DNA from: Chitinophagaceae bacterium
Lineage (GTDB): Bacteria; Bacteroidota; Bacteroidia; Chitinophagales; Chitinophagaceae
Direction of reading: 5' to 3'
NCBI GenBank assembly: GCA_003167015.1
Contig: PMUF01000110.1
Coordinates: 3,199-18,447, forward strand
DNA: 15,249 nucleotides
The position numbers were made by a program, and so were the translations under genes. Numbering within the stretch: position 1 is the stretch's first letter; every line of letters starts with the position of its first letter. The notes under the pieces were generated by a model that saw only the letters and a program-made list of their open reading frames with translations, had not been told where the DNA came from and made no database searches. Shown here piece by piece: positions 1 through 6,735 of this stretch.

Positions 1-111
1 GAAAATATCCACCATCATCGACCTGATCGACATGATGCCCATGATCATGATGAGAAAAGCCATCACGGCAACAGTATAGGGCCTTCTTAAGGCCATTCTG
101 ACAATCCACAT
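1..111 (-). CDS. RND efflux permease, N-terminal fragment
   Basis: This is the first 37 codons of a gene that continues beyond the left edge; the reading frame is open to base 1. The start is the ATG at 109-111. The peptide begins MWIVRMALRRPYTVAVMAF and goes on as a hydrophobic helix ending in MMVDIF. A short cytoplasmic basic stretch, the first membrane helix and then a D-I-F(-P) motif is the usual beginning of inner-membrane RND pumps of the AcrB/HAE-1 type, which export drugs or other toxic compounds by proton antiport with a periplasmic adaptor and an outer-membrane channel. Neither partner is visible here. Lying 104 bp behind the small gene at 216-620 on the same strand, it may be co-transcribed with it. 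The family call rests on only 37 residues; substrate cannot be inferred. Confidence 0.72.
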   Translation of the reverse strand, partial: MWIVRMALRRPYTVAVMAFLIMIMGIMSIRSMMVDIF

Positions 112-215
112 AGAAGAAACAAATTAGAACTTGAATAGAAACGGCCGCACACAGGACAAACATGAGCGGGTCATTCAAATGGCAGACAATACGGGATGTT
201 ACGAAATAAGAAGTA

Positions 216-620
216 TCAGATCCGGAGCCGAAGCAGCTGGAGATAGCGGGGTGGACCGCCTAAAGCCGCACACCCGCCCGATAAAGACAGACCGCCTGCC
301 TGCAGCAAGCCATCCGTTCCGGGCTGGATATACATCGCGGGAATAAAAGAAATAGAAGACGGATCGGTCGGCCTGACGGACCGGCCGGCCGAAGGGACGG
401 TATAGACGGTCGCATCTTTGTGAAGATAAGAAATCTTTATCCCTGGCGCGGAATACGCCTTCATGAACTGCGCAGTGGTATTATCCGGCGGCTGGATCTT
501 ATCGAGACAAATGATGAGGAACTTCTTGACCGGGCAGGAATACAACAGTACGAAGCACACACCCAGCATCAGCCAGGAGATCTGCCTGCATTTCTTTTTA
601 GCTGGTGCGAATCGGTCCAT
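216..620 (-). CDS. Small secreted or membrane-anchored protein, unknown function
   Basis: A 134-residue protein that I cannot assign to a named family. A lysine-rich N-terminus (KKKCRQ, about 8-13) is followed by a hydrophobic stretch at about 15-28 ending in LLYSC and then PVKKF. This could be a signal anchor or an imperfect lipoprotein signal, because Tyr at -2 of the Cys is unusual for a lipobox. The rest is polar with several Pro and Ser, and it ends in a basic, leucine-rich tail (YLQLLRLRI). Codon choice is GC-rich at third positions and resembles the neighbouring genes, which supports real coding. ATG 618-620 is chosen because a TAnnTTTG promoter element ends 7 bases upstream; an upstream TTG at 641 would lie inside the hairpin. 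From memory, similar small CPVKK-type proteins sit near efflux genes in related genomes, but that is unverified. Confidence 0.6.
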   Translation of the reverse strand: MDRFAPAKKKCRQISWLMLGVCFVLLYSCPVKKFLIICLDKIQPPDNTTAQFMKAYSAPGIKISYLHKDATVYTVPSAGRSVRPTDPSSISFIPAMYIQPGTDGLLQAGGLSLSGGCAALGGPPRYLQLLRLRI

Positions 621-627
621 TTGTCCG

Positions 628-655
628 CAAAGGTAAACCAAAAACGACCCGGCAA
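628..655 (-). promoter_or_regulatory. Promoter candidate for the small gene at 216-620
   Basis: On the minus strand TACCTTTG (628-635) matches the Bacteroidota -7 consensus TAnnTTTG. A TTG lies 17 bases upstream (653-655), slightly closer than the usual 19-20. The expected transcription start falls at or next to the ATG at 618-620, so the message may have almost no leader. Confidence 0.5.
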
Positions 656-685
656 AAAGTAATGCAATTCCTGCGGGGTCGTTTT
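641..685 (-). terminator. Terminator hairpin after the dienelactone hydrolase
   Basis: AAAACGACCC (641-650) pairs perfectly with GGGTCGTTTT (676-685). An inner GCA/TGC pairing (652-654 with 672-674) extends the stem past a G/G mismatch. Read on the minus strand, the distal arm ends in a run of five T. It begins 14 bases after the stop codon of the hydrolase gene (699-1550). The other strand also ends in TTTT, so it could act in both directions. Confidence 0.72.
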
Positions 686-698
686 AATCGAAATTTAA

Positions 699-1550
699 TT
701 ATTTCCCAAACAAAGTGGCGAAGAAATTCTTCATGGCCTCCCAGGATGCTGTATCCGCTTTGGCATTGTACGCAATGGGCATATGGAATTTCTGGCCGTT
801 GGCAGTAGACGCCGGATTGGTAAAAGCATGCGTTGCGCTGTCGTAGCCGATAAAGGTATAGGAGGCGCCGATAGAGTCCATTTGCTTTTTAAAGGCAGCT
901 ACATCTTTTGCCGTAACGAACTGATCGGCATTACCATGACAGACCAGGATCTTTGTCCGCAGCAGGTCTTTCCGCGCCGGCACGCCTATCAGCGAACCGT
1001 GGAAACTGACGACGCCCTTCAGATCGTCGCCCAGCCGGACCGTGTTCAACAGCACACCGCCGCCGAAACAATAGCCGATGGCGCCGATAGCGTTCGGATC
1101 GACCATATCGTAGGTTCGGATCTTTGCAATAGCAGAGTCGATGCGGATCTTCGCCTTTTCAGGATCGGCATAGAACGGCCCGGAATAAACTTTGGCACTG
1201 TCAGGATTGTCGGCGACTTTACCATCGCCGTACAAATCGACGGCCATAGCCACATATCCCAATTGGGCCAGCATCCGGGCGCGCATCCTGGGATAGTCGT
1301 TCAGCCCCCACCATTCGGGAAGGACAAGGATAGCCGGCCGTTTGCCCTTGATACTGTCGTTATAGGCGATATACCCGTCCAGCGTGGCCCCATCGGCCTT
1401 GAAGGTCACCGTCTCTTCTTTCAGCGTAACGGTGGAGTCGACGCCTGCAGGTGCTGATGTCTGTTTGTTGTCGTTATTGCTACAGGAAGTGAACAGGCAG
1501 GACAATAGTATACTGCCGGCATAGATTTTCAGAAAGTTCATGGATATCAT
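699..1550 (-). CDS. Dienelactone hydrolase family lipoprotein
   Basis: A 283-residue alpha/beta hydrolase of the dienelactone hydrolase family. An N-terminal signal ends in LFTSC (Cys23), so it is probably a lipoprotein acting outside the cytoplasm. The catalytic triad is visible: Cys161 in the nucleophile elbow GYCFGG, Asp209 in CHGNADQF and His241 in DSATHAF. Glu79 in LPEWWGL is at the position of the conserved Glu that interacts with the nucleophile. Family members hydrolyse lactones such as dienelactone or other small esters; the lipoprotein forms of Bacteroidota have no settled substrate. A second in-frame ATG at 1541 gives MNFLKIY and is an equally plausible start. The gene follows the quinoprotein dehydrogenase by 67 bp, with its own promoter candidate in the gap, and ends at a clear terminator. 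Because a quinoprotein sugar dehydrogenase would release a lactone, lactone hydrolysis is a possible link (inference). Confidence 0.9.
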   Translation of the reverse strand: MISMNFLKIYAGSILLSCLFTSCSNNDNKQTSAPAGVDSTVTLKEETVTFKADGATLDGYIAYNDSIKGKRPAILVLPEWWGLNDYPRMRARMLAQLGYVAMAVDLYGDGKVADNPDSAKVYSGPFYADPEKAKIRIDSAIAKIRTYDMVDPNAIGAIGYCFGGGVLLNTVRLGDDLKGVVSFHGSLIGVPARKDLLRTKILVCHGNADQFVTAKDVAAFKKQMDSIGASYTFIGYDSATHAFTNPASTANGQKFHMPIAYNAKADTASWEAMKNFFATLFGK

Positions 1551-1570
1551 TCGTCAATTCTTTTGAAGGT

Positions 1571-1603
1571 TAAAGATACCAAAACGCGGAAATACCTGCA
1601 AAA
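1571..1603 (-). promoter_or_regulatory. Promoter candidate for the dienelactone hydrolase
   Basis: On the minus strand TTTTG (1599-1603) is followed after 20 bases by TATCTTTA (1571-1578). This is a -33/-7 pair of Bacteroidota type with one mismatch in the -7 element (A for the final G). It lies 20 bases upstream of the ATG at 1550 and would let the hydrolase be transcribed separately from the dehydrogenase. Confidence 0.45.
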
Positions 1604-1617
1604 GATGCCTGTATCAA

Positions 1618-3774
1618 TTACGGCAACGCAAATGCCACATACGAGTCCCCTGATTTCTTATGCAGCTTTCCGCCGCCGCACGCAATTACGACGTACTGAC
1701 GCCCATCCACGGTATAGACGGAAGGGGTCGCGAAACCGGCAGCCGGCAAGTCGGTCTCCCACAGTAGCTGACCCGTACGTTTATTGAACGCCCGGAATTT
1801 TGCGTCGCTGGTTGCGGCAATGAATAACAGCCCTCCGGCAGTCACGACGGGGCCGCCATAATTTTCAGTACCCGAATGAATACCCCTGGCCTTTAGCTCG
1901 GGGTAATCGCCCAGCGTATCCCTCCAGACAATAGCAGCCTTATTGAGGTCTATCGCGGTAAGGGTGCCCCATGGCGGCATCACGGCCGGGTAGCCTTCTT
2001 TTGTCACAAACTTATTGTACCCGGTACTCGTATAAGGCAGATGAAAATACGGGTCTTCGGGCGTCTTGTTATCATTGACGAAAGGCCGCTGCTCGCTGGG
2101 AGTGTTATCCAGGATGAAGGCGGCGAGGGCATGTTTCTCCGCCGGGCTGAGTTGCCTGAAAGCAGGCATCATCCTGCGACCGGAAGAGACCAGCGTCAGA
2201 AACTGGTCTTCGGTATATTTCTTTTTCATCCCGATCAGTGAGGGGTAGTTGCCGCCGCCCTGTCTCTCCGGGCCATGGCAGGTCATGCAATTGGCGGTAA
2301 AGAGGGCCCGGGCTGCCTGACCGACGTTCATACCACCCGCAGCAGCAGGCGGTGGCGCCGAATTCACCATCGTCAGTATCCAGGGCATTTCATTCGCATT
2401 GACATACAGCAGCCCTGTTGTTGGATCATATGCAGGCCCACCCCATTCGGCGCCGCCGTCGAATCCCGGAAAGATCACCGTCCCTTCCCTGCTGGGCGGG
2501 TCAAATGGGTTGGAATGATACCCGGCCAGCTTTTTTTTGATATCCTGGTAAGAAGAATCCGGTACGAGTGTGTTGAGGTCGGCCTCGGTCAGCGATCGCC
2601 GTGCGAAGGAAGGCAGAACAGTGGGAACGGGTTGTGTGGGCGACAATTTTTCTCCCGCCAGTTCACTCACCGAAGGCACCGGCCTTTCGACGACGGGATA
2701 CAGAGGCTGCCCTGTCGACCGGTCCAGCAGGAAGACCAGGCCGGATTTCGTGACCTGCACTACGGCAGCGATCGTCCTGCCGTCCTTTTGTACCGTCACC
2801 GGTATCGGCGGCGTCGGCGGATCACGGTCCCAGACATCGTGATGCACGGTTTGATAATGCCAGATCCGCCGGCCGGTGGCGGCATCCAATGCTATTACGC
2901 AATTGGCAAAAAGATCGTCGCCGATGCGGCGGCCGCCATAGAAATCGAAACTGGCTGATCCGACCGGCGAGAAAAGAACGCCTTTATCTTCATCGAGGCT
3001 GAAGCCTGACCAGGCATTGGCGCCGCCGAGATGCTTATACGCCGCCGTATCCGCCCAGGAGGAATAGCCCTCCTCGCCGGGATAGGGAATGGTATGAAAG
3101 ATCCAGCGCAGACGGCCGGTGTGGACGTCATAGGCACGAATATGACCCGGGGCTGCAGCAGCCTCCTCGGCTACCCGGTCTCCGACAATGAGGAGATCTT
3201 TATAAATGATGCCCGGCGTCGTACCGGCCACATAGAGGTCTTTTACATCCCGGCCAAGATCATCGTGCAGATCGATCATCCCGTTCTCGCCAAAAGAAGG
3301 GACAGGGCACCCTGTCAGGGCATCGATGCAATACAACGAAGATCCGGCGGAATAGAACAATCGCTGGTCCTCCGCACTGCCACGATAATAGGCTATTCCC
3401 CGGCAGACATTGAGCGCCATTTTTTGGATGACGCCGCCGTCAGGCCGGGCAGGGTCGAAGCTCCATTTCAACTTGCCTGTGGCCGCATCGAGGGCGAAGA
3501 TCTTCAGCCGCGGCGAGACGCCATACAGTATACCGTCGACGATGATGGAATTGACCTGGATCTGGGAATTGCTATCCGCATCGCCGGTGTGATATTCCCA
3601 GGCCGGGCGCAGCTGGCCGACATTGTCCGTGTCGATCTGGTGAGCGGCGGAATAATGTATATTGTCCTTACTGCCGCCATAGACAGACCAGGTGCTGTAC
3701 TTCTCCGGTTGGCGATGACAGGCCGAAAGCAAACCAACGGAAATCAGCAGATAAAACAGGAAGTTCTTGGTCAT
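1618..3774 (-). CDS. PQQ-dependent dehydrogenase with inserted cytochrome c domain
   Basis: A 718-residue quinoprotein. A lipoprotein signal ends in LLSAC (Cys19). Repeated W-motif blades such as ALDAATGKLKW and AYDVHTGRLRW form the beta-propeller. The HHDVWDRD segment (about 311-318) resembles the active-site region of membrane glucose dehydrogenases. Between late blades lies a cytochrome c domain with the heme motif CMTCH (496-500) and a probable axial Met in RRMMPAF (about 533-539); the propeller resumes and closes at the C-terminus. Family knowledge: such enzymes oxidise sugars or alcohols in the periplasm with PQQ and pass electrons to heme and the respiratory chain. Substrate is uncertain. 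The true start is the ATG at 3772-3774, since the in-frame codon at 3784-3786 is TTG. No PQQ synthesis genes are in the window. The gene diverges from the DoxX gene at 3825. Confidence 0.9.
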   Translation of the reverse strand: MTKNFLFYLLISVGLLSACHRQPEKYSTWSVYGGSKDNIHYSAAHQIDTDNVGQLRPAWEYHTGDADSNSQIQVNSIIVDGILYGVSPRLKIFALDAATGKLKWSFDPARPDGGVIQKMALNVCRGIAYYRGSAEDQRLFYSAGSSLYCIDALTGCPVPSFGENGMIDLHDDLGRDVKDLYVAGTTPGIIYKDLLIVGDRVAEEAAAAPGHIRAYDVHTGRLRWIFHTIPYPGEEGYSSWADTAAYKHLGGANAWSGFSLDEDKGVLFSPVGSASFDFYGGRRIGDDLFANCVIALDAATGRRIWHYQTVHHDVWDRDPPTPPIPVTVQKDGRTIAAVVQVTKSGLVFLLDRSTGQPLYPVVERPVPSVSELAGEKLSPTQPVPTVLPSFARRSLTEADLNTLVPDSSYQDIKKKLAGYHSNPFDPPSREGTVIFPGFDGGAEWGGPAYDPTTGLLYVNANEMPWILTMVNSAPPPAAAGGMNVGQAARALFTANCMTCHGPERQGGGNYPSLIGMKKKYTEDQFLTLVSSGRRMMPAFRQLSPAEKHALAAFILDNTPSEQRPFVNDNKTPEDPYFHLPYTSTGYNKFVTKEGYPAVMPPWGTLTAIDLNKAAIVWRDTLGDYPELKARGIHSGTENYGGPVVTAGGLLFIAATSDAKFRAFNKRTGQLLWETDLPAAGFATPSVYTVDGRQYVVIACGGGKLHKKSGDSYVAFALP

Positions 3775-3798
3775 TGGCAGTTGCAATGGTTAATAGAC

Positions 3799-3806
3799 TA
3801 AATTTA
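3799..3806. promoter_or_regulatory. Palindromic -7-like element between divergent genes
   Basis: The 50-bp gap between the dehydrogenase start (3774) and the DoxX start (3825) contains TAAATTTA, a perfect palindrome one mismatch from TAnnTTTG in both directions. It lies 18 to 24 bases from each ATG, so it could serve as the -7 element on either strand. No convincing -33 TTG at the usual distance is seen on either side, so this is tentative. Confidence 0.25.
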
Positions 3807-3824
3807 TTGCCTCAATTTATCATT

Positions 3825-4229
3825 ATGTCGGCATATAAACAATCCTTTTTATTGACCCGGCTGGCGATCGGGACCAGCCTCTTCGGGCATGGGCTGGTGC
3901 GGCTGCAAAAACTGGACAAATTCGGTCACGGGATGGCGGCCCTGTTTCAGCATTCCATTCTGCCGCAGCCTCTCATACTGGCTTTCGGCTATTGCTTACC
4001 GTTCGTCGAGTTTGGGATTGGTCTGCTGACGCTGACAGGACTGTGGACCCGGCAGGCGGCAGTGGCCGGTGCGCTGCTGATGATCCTGCTGATTTTCGGG
4101 TCGACCACGGTCGAACAATGGGACGGGATATCCACTCAGCTAATTCATCTCGCTTTTTTTGTCGGGTTGCTGATCTTCGTCGACCGGTATGACAGTTGGT
4201 CCCTGGACCTGGCGCTTCGGCGACAGTAA
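3825..4229 (+). CDS. DoxX family membrane protein
   Basis: A 134-residue integral membrane protein with four hydrophobic segments. Family features are the N-terminal LTRLAIGTSLFGHGLVRL, the central LPFVEFGIGLLTLTGLWTR segment and a C-terminal QLIHLAFFVGLL helix. The length is normal for the family. DoxX takes its name from a subunit of archaeal thiosulfate:quinone oxidoreductase, but most bacterial members, including this subgroup, have no proven function; membrane redox or stress roles have been proposed. The ATG at 3825 is preferred to the upstream ATGs at 3774 and 3786, which would add residues lacking family character. It is transcribed away from the quinoprotein dehydrogenase, and its last 90 bases overlap the 3' end of the FUSC gene on the opposite strand. 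Confidence 0.88.
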   Translation: MSAYKQSFLLTRLAIGTSLFGHGLVRLQKLDKFGHGMAALFQHSILPQPLILAFGYCLPFVEFGIGLLTLTGLWTRQAAVAGALLMILLIFGSTTVEQWDGISTQLIHLAFFVGLLIFVDRYDSWSLDLALRRQ

Positions 4230-4679
4230 GTTGAACAGCAGGCTGAGCAGCAAGGCGACTACGCAGCCGATCACTACGCAGATGACCCGCTCTATGGGTA
4301 GGAACCATTGTCCTCCCGTCTTTTCCCTGATCGTCACGATGACCAGCGCAGCCAAAGCAGGGCGCAAGGCGGTGGGGATCTTTAACGCAGTCCCGATAAA
4401 AATGACCAGGAAAACACCAAGGCATAGTGCCAGCAAAGACGGCAGATGCAGAAAATAAAGGCCCATCCCCACAGCACAGCCCAGAAGGTTGGCCTTCATC
4501 CGGTCGTAGGCCTGCCGGTTGCTGTTGTCAGGCGAAAAGGCGAGCACCACCGAAACGATCGCCCAAAAAAAAGGATAGGCAGGGAACCTGATATACAGGA
4601 TATAACAAATCGAAACACCTGACAGGCATTTCAGCATATAAACCAGTTCAGGCAGCCATTTCTTCGTTATCAGTTCCAT
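4140..4679 (-). CDS. FUSC / aromatic acid exporter-like membrane protein
   Basis: A 179-residue protein with about five to six hydrophobic helices between residues 13 and 152, followed by a hydrophilic tail of about 25 residues (PKRQ onward). The FPAYPFFWAIVSVVLAFSPDN segment, the conserved N-R pattern and a helix pair beginning ALRPALAALVIVTI match the FUSC/ArAE N-terminal membrane domain (fusaric-acid resistance and aromatic-acid efflux proteins). Full-length exporters are longer and have a cytoplasmic domain; this is a membrane-domain-only form, common in Bacteroidota and of unproven substrate. The start at 4679 lies 3 bases after the stop of the propeller lipoprotein, so co-transcription is very likely. 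The 3' end runs 90 bases into the DoxX gene on the opposite strand. Confidence 0.82.
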   Translation of the reverse strand: MELITKKWLPELVYMLKCLSGVSICYILYIRFPAYPFFWAIVSVVLAFSPDNSNRQAYDRMKANLLGCAVGMGLYFLHLPSLLALCLGVFLVIFIGTALKIPTALRPALAALVIVTIREKTGGQWFLPIERVICVVIGCVVALLLSLLFNLLSPKRQVQGPTVIPVDEDQQPDKKSEMN

Positions 4680-4682
4680 ACA

Positions 4683-6116
4683 TTATTGCTGATCTCCGCT
4701 GACGGCCGGCTGCAGGACGCGTCCGTCAAAGGTATACAGGACTGGCGAGGGCATGCGGATAGCATTACCCGTGGCAGTGCTCCAGATGATGGCGCCGGTC
4801 GTAGGGTTGAAGGCGTAAAGCTTATCGTCATACGACCCGACATAGACCCCATTTTTGCCGACAACGGGACTGGACTGAATGCGACCGCCGGTGGCAGTGC
4901 TCCAGATAACAGCGCCCGTTTGGGCGTCAAAAGCATACAGCTTGCTATCGAAACTACCCACATAGACAACTCCATTACTGACAATAGGGCTGGACTGGAT
5001 CCGCCCGCCCGTAGCCGTACTCCATATTTTCTGTCCCGTGAGGGCGTTGAAGGCATAAAGAGAGTTATCGTAGCTGCCCACATAGACAATACCATTGACG
5101 ACCGTCGGACTCGACAGGATACTGTCATTCGTAGCCGCTGTCCAAATTGTAGCTCCGGTCGACGCATTAAACGCATACAGATGCCAATCGCTGCTGCCTA
5201 CGTAGACGATGCCGTTGCTGACGGCAGGGCTCGAGTCGATGGTGTCCCCGGTCGAAGCCACCCACACCGGCGTTTGTGTATAAATATCCAGCGCATATAA
5301 TTTATGGTCCTGGCCGCCGATATAGAATACTCCGTTGACGACAGTGGGACTTGACGACAAGGTCTGCACGGGTTGTGCGCTGTTCAGCGGTATGCCCGCT
5401 CTGTCCGTGCCCCAGGTGTCATGACCGTACGTAGTATCCACATCGAATATATTTCCGCCATAGCTGGCAAAAAAAACATAGCCGTCAAAATATGCCGGGC
5501 TGGTCAGGATAGCCGCTCCGCCCAACGAATTCCATTTTTTTGCGCCGGTTAACATATCGAGTGCATATAGACGCTCGTCGGTACTGCCAACATACACCGT
5601 TCCGTTGACGATGGTAGCACTGGACTCTATGTCGCCCAGCGTGGTAAAAGTCCATACTTTGCCCCCCGTCAGTGCATTGATACAATAAAAATTCTCGTCC
5701 TCACTGCCAATATATAAATACCGGTCGTCTATGGCGCCTGCCGTAGTGATCGATATAGTATTGGAGTGCAAAGAGGTGTCATTCCCATGGATAGCCGTCA
5801 GCCGGAAATAATAGGTTTTCGTAGAGTCCAGCCCGCTGACAGTCGCTGATGTCCCGGTAACCGTCGCGGGATTGTAGTTGGGTAATGGATTGGCAAAGGC
5901 GGTATCCGTGGCCACATAGAGATTGTAGCTGGAGGCCGGGCCGTCCTTGTCCCAGGCCGCCAAAAAAGAATATACCCCGACATCGGCTACAGGCAGGGCC
6001 GTAGGGGTCACAAGCGGGCCGTTATCGGTGTTTGATTTCTTACAGGAAACAATGCAAAAGATCATGAGCAGCAATGTCAGGATTGTACCTTTCAAAAGGT
6101 TGACCATAGATTTCAT
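4683..6116 (-). CDS. FN3 and PQQ-like beta-propeller lipoprotein
   Basis: A 477-residue surface or periplasmic protein. A signal peptide ends in CIVSC (Cys25), indicating a lipoprotein. Residues about 35-127 form a fibronectin type III domain (SYNLYVATD ... KTYYFRLTAIHG). From about 132 to the end there are eight repeats of about 40 residues with the pattern VYVGS-D--LYAF-A-TG--IW, the signature of PQQ-like (BamB/WD-like) propellers; eight units would close one propeller. Repeat 3 is the most diverged and longest, while repeats 5 to 8 are near-identical. No heme motif or recognisable dehydrogenase active site is seen, so a binding or scaffold role is more likely than PQQ chemistry (inference). 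It is the first gene of an operon with the FUSC protein and has a good promoter about 140 bases upstream. Confidence 0.88.
   Translation of the reverse strand: MKSMVNLLKGTILTLLLMIFCIVSCKKSNTDNGPLVTPTALPVADVGVYSFLAAWDKDGPASSYNLYVATDTAFANPLPNYNPATVTGTSATVSGLDSTKTYYFRLTAIHGNDTSLHSNTISITTAGAIDDRYLYIGSEDENFYCINALTGGKVWTFTTLGDIESSATIVNGTVYVGSTDERLYALDMLTGAKKWNSLGGAAILTSPAYFDGYVFFASYGGNIFDVDTTYGHDTWGTDRAGIPLNSAQPVQTLSSSPTVVNGVFYIGGQDHKLYALDIYTQTPVWVASTGDTIDSSPAVSNGIVYVGSSDWHLYAFNASTGATIWTAATNDSILSSPTVVNGIVYVGSYDNSLYAFNALTGQKIWSTATGGRIQSSPIVSNGVVYVGSFDSKLYAFDAQTGAVIWSTATGGRIQSSPVVGKNGVYVGSYDDKLYAFNPTTGAIIWSTATGNAIRMPSPVLYTFDGRVLQPAVSGDQQ
4686..5700. repeat. Tandem 120-bp coding repeats of the propeller
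   Basis: Eight units of about 120 bp (40 codons) run head to tail inside the propeller gene. The units covering roughly 4740-5220 are most alike; blocks such as GGACTG(G/A)AT and CATACAGCTTGCTAT-type segments recur with few changes. The similarity at DNA level suggests recent unit duplication or gene conversion. Confidence 0.7.
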
Positions 6117-6251
6117 ATAAAAGAGATTAAAAGGAATAACTTACCGTCGAAAGATATTGGAAGAAAGGATCAAAAGATGACCAGGTGAATAGGCTAGAGG
6201 GATATTGTCGAGAGGAAACTATGGATTTAGCGACGGCCTGAAGATATTGAA

Positions 6252-6281
6252 CAAATGTACAAACCTTTTTTGCAATATCAA
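6252..6281 (-). promoter_or_regulatory. Promoter of the propeller-FUSC operon
   Basis: On the minus strand TTG (6279-6281) is followed after exactly 19 bases by TACATTTG (6252-6259), a full match to the Bacteroidota -7 consensus TAnnTTTG at the canonical spacing. It would give a leader of roughly 130 bases before the ATG at 6116. A second, weaker TATCTTTC element is nearer the gene, at about 6151-6158. Confidence 0.6.
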
Positions 6282-6333
6282 GAAAATTGGCTAAAAAAAT
6301 TGCTGAAATCATAATAACTAATTGATTATTAAT

Positions 6334-6735
6334 ATGCCGACGTTCTACAGGCGGGGAAGGTCCAGGTGGTTCAGACCCAGGTGGTTCAGGCAGGAAGTCC
6401 TGGCGCTGTATTTTGCCTTTCAGGATAAACGTACGCCCCTGCGCGTTAAAATCCTGGTTGTCGTTGCCTTGCTGTATCTGATAGACCCTATCGACCTGAT
6501 CCCTGACGTGATCCCGGTATTCGGTTACCTCGATGACCTTCTCATAGTGCCTTTATTGCTGCACCTGGCCTTCAGGTGGCTGCCCGCTCCGGTCCGCGAA
6601 GACTGCCTTTTCAAGGCGTATAAACAGGCTAAACGGCTCCGGCTGATGGGTTGGCTTTTAGGCCTGCTCCTGATCGGGATGCTGGTGGCCATCTTTCTGC
6701 TGGGCAAACATATGGGGCAGAATTTCCACGGATAG
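6334..6735 (+). CDS. DUF1232 (YkvA-like) membrane protein
   Basis: A 133-residue protein with the DUF1232 signature LYLIDPIDLIPDVIPVFGYL at about residues 48-67, a conserved hydrophobic helix-turn carrying D-P-I-D-L-I-P-D. A second clear membrane helix lies at about 107-124. The function of DUF1232 proteins is not established. The N-terminus is basic and contains the duplicated tetrapeptide RWFR-P-RWFR, from a 13-bp direct repeat in the DNA (6362-6374 and 6377-6389). The ATG at 6334 is preferred to the in-frame TTG at 6322. The gene diverges from the propeller gene across 217 bases and is followed by about 400 bases with no gene. Confidence 0.85.
   Translation: MPTFYRRGRSRWFRPRWFRQEVLALYFAFQDKRTPLRVKILVVVALLYLIDPIDLIPDVIPVFGYLDDLLIVPLLLHLAFRWLPAPVREDCLFKAYKQAKRLRLMGWLLGLLLIGMLVAIFLLGKHMGQNFHG
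6362..6389 (+). repeat. 13-bp direct repeat within the DUF1232 gene
   Basis: CCAGGTGGTTCAG occurs at 6362-6374 and again at 6377-6389, separated by two bases. The 15-base period keeps the frame and encodes RWFR twice, so it looks like a small in-frame tandem duplication. Confidence 0.8.

Noticed and set aside
71..95. Short palindrome GGCCTT-AAGGCC within the RND gene start
   Set aside because: It is explained by the codons for ALRRP and is too short to be a site on its own.
783..1457. Plus-strand open frame of 224 codons opposite the hydrolase
   Set aside because: The opposite strand encodes the complete catalytic triad of a dienelactone hydrolase; this frame has no recognisable domain.
3031..3801. 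Long plus-strand open frame opposite the dehydrogenase gene (256 codons)
   Set aside because: It is a shadow of a GC-rich real gene; the minus frame has complete quinoprotein motifs, whereas this one has none.
6127..6312. Minus-strand open frame of 61 codons
   Set aside because: It spans the consensus promoter at 6252-6281 of the propeller operon and shows no family features.
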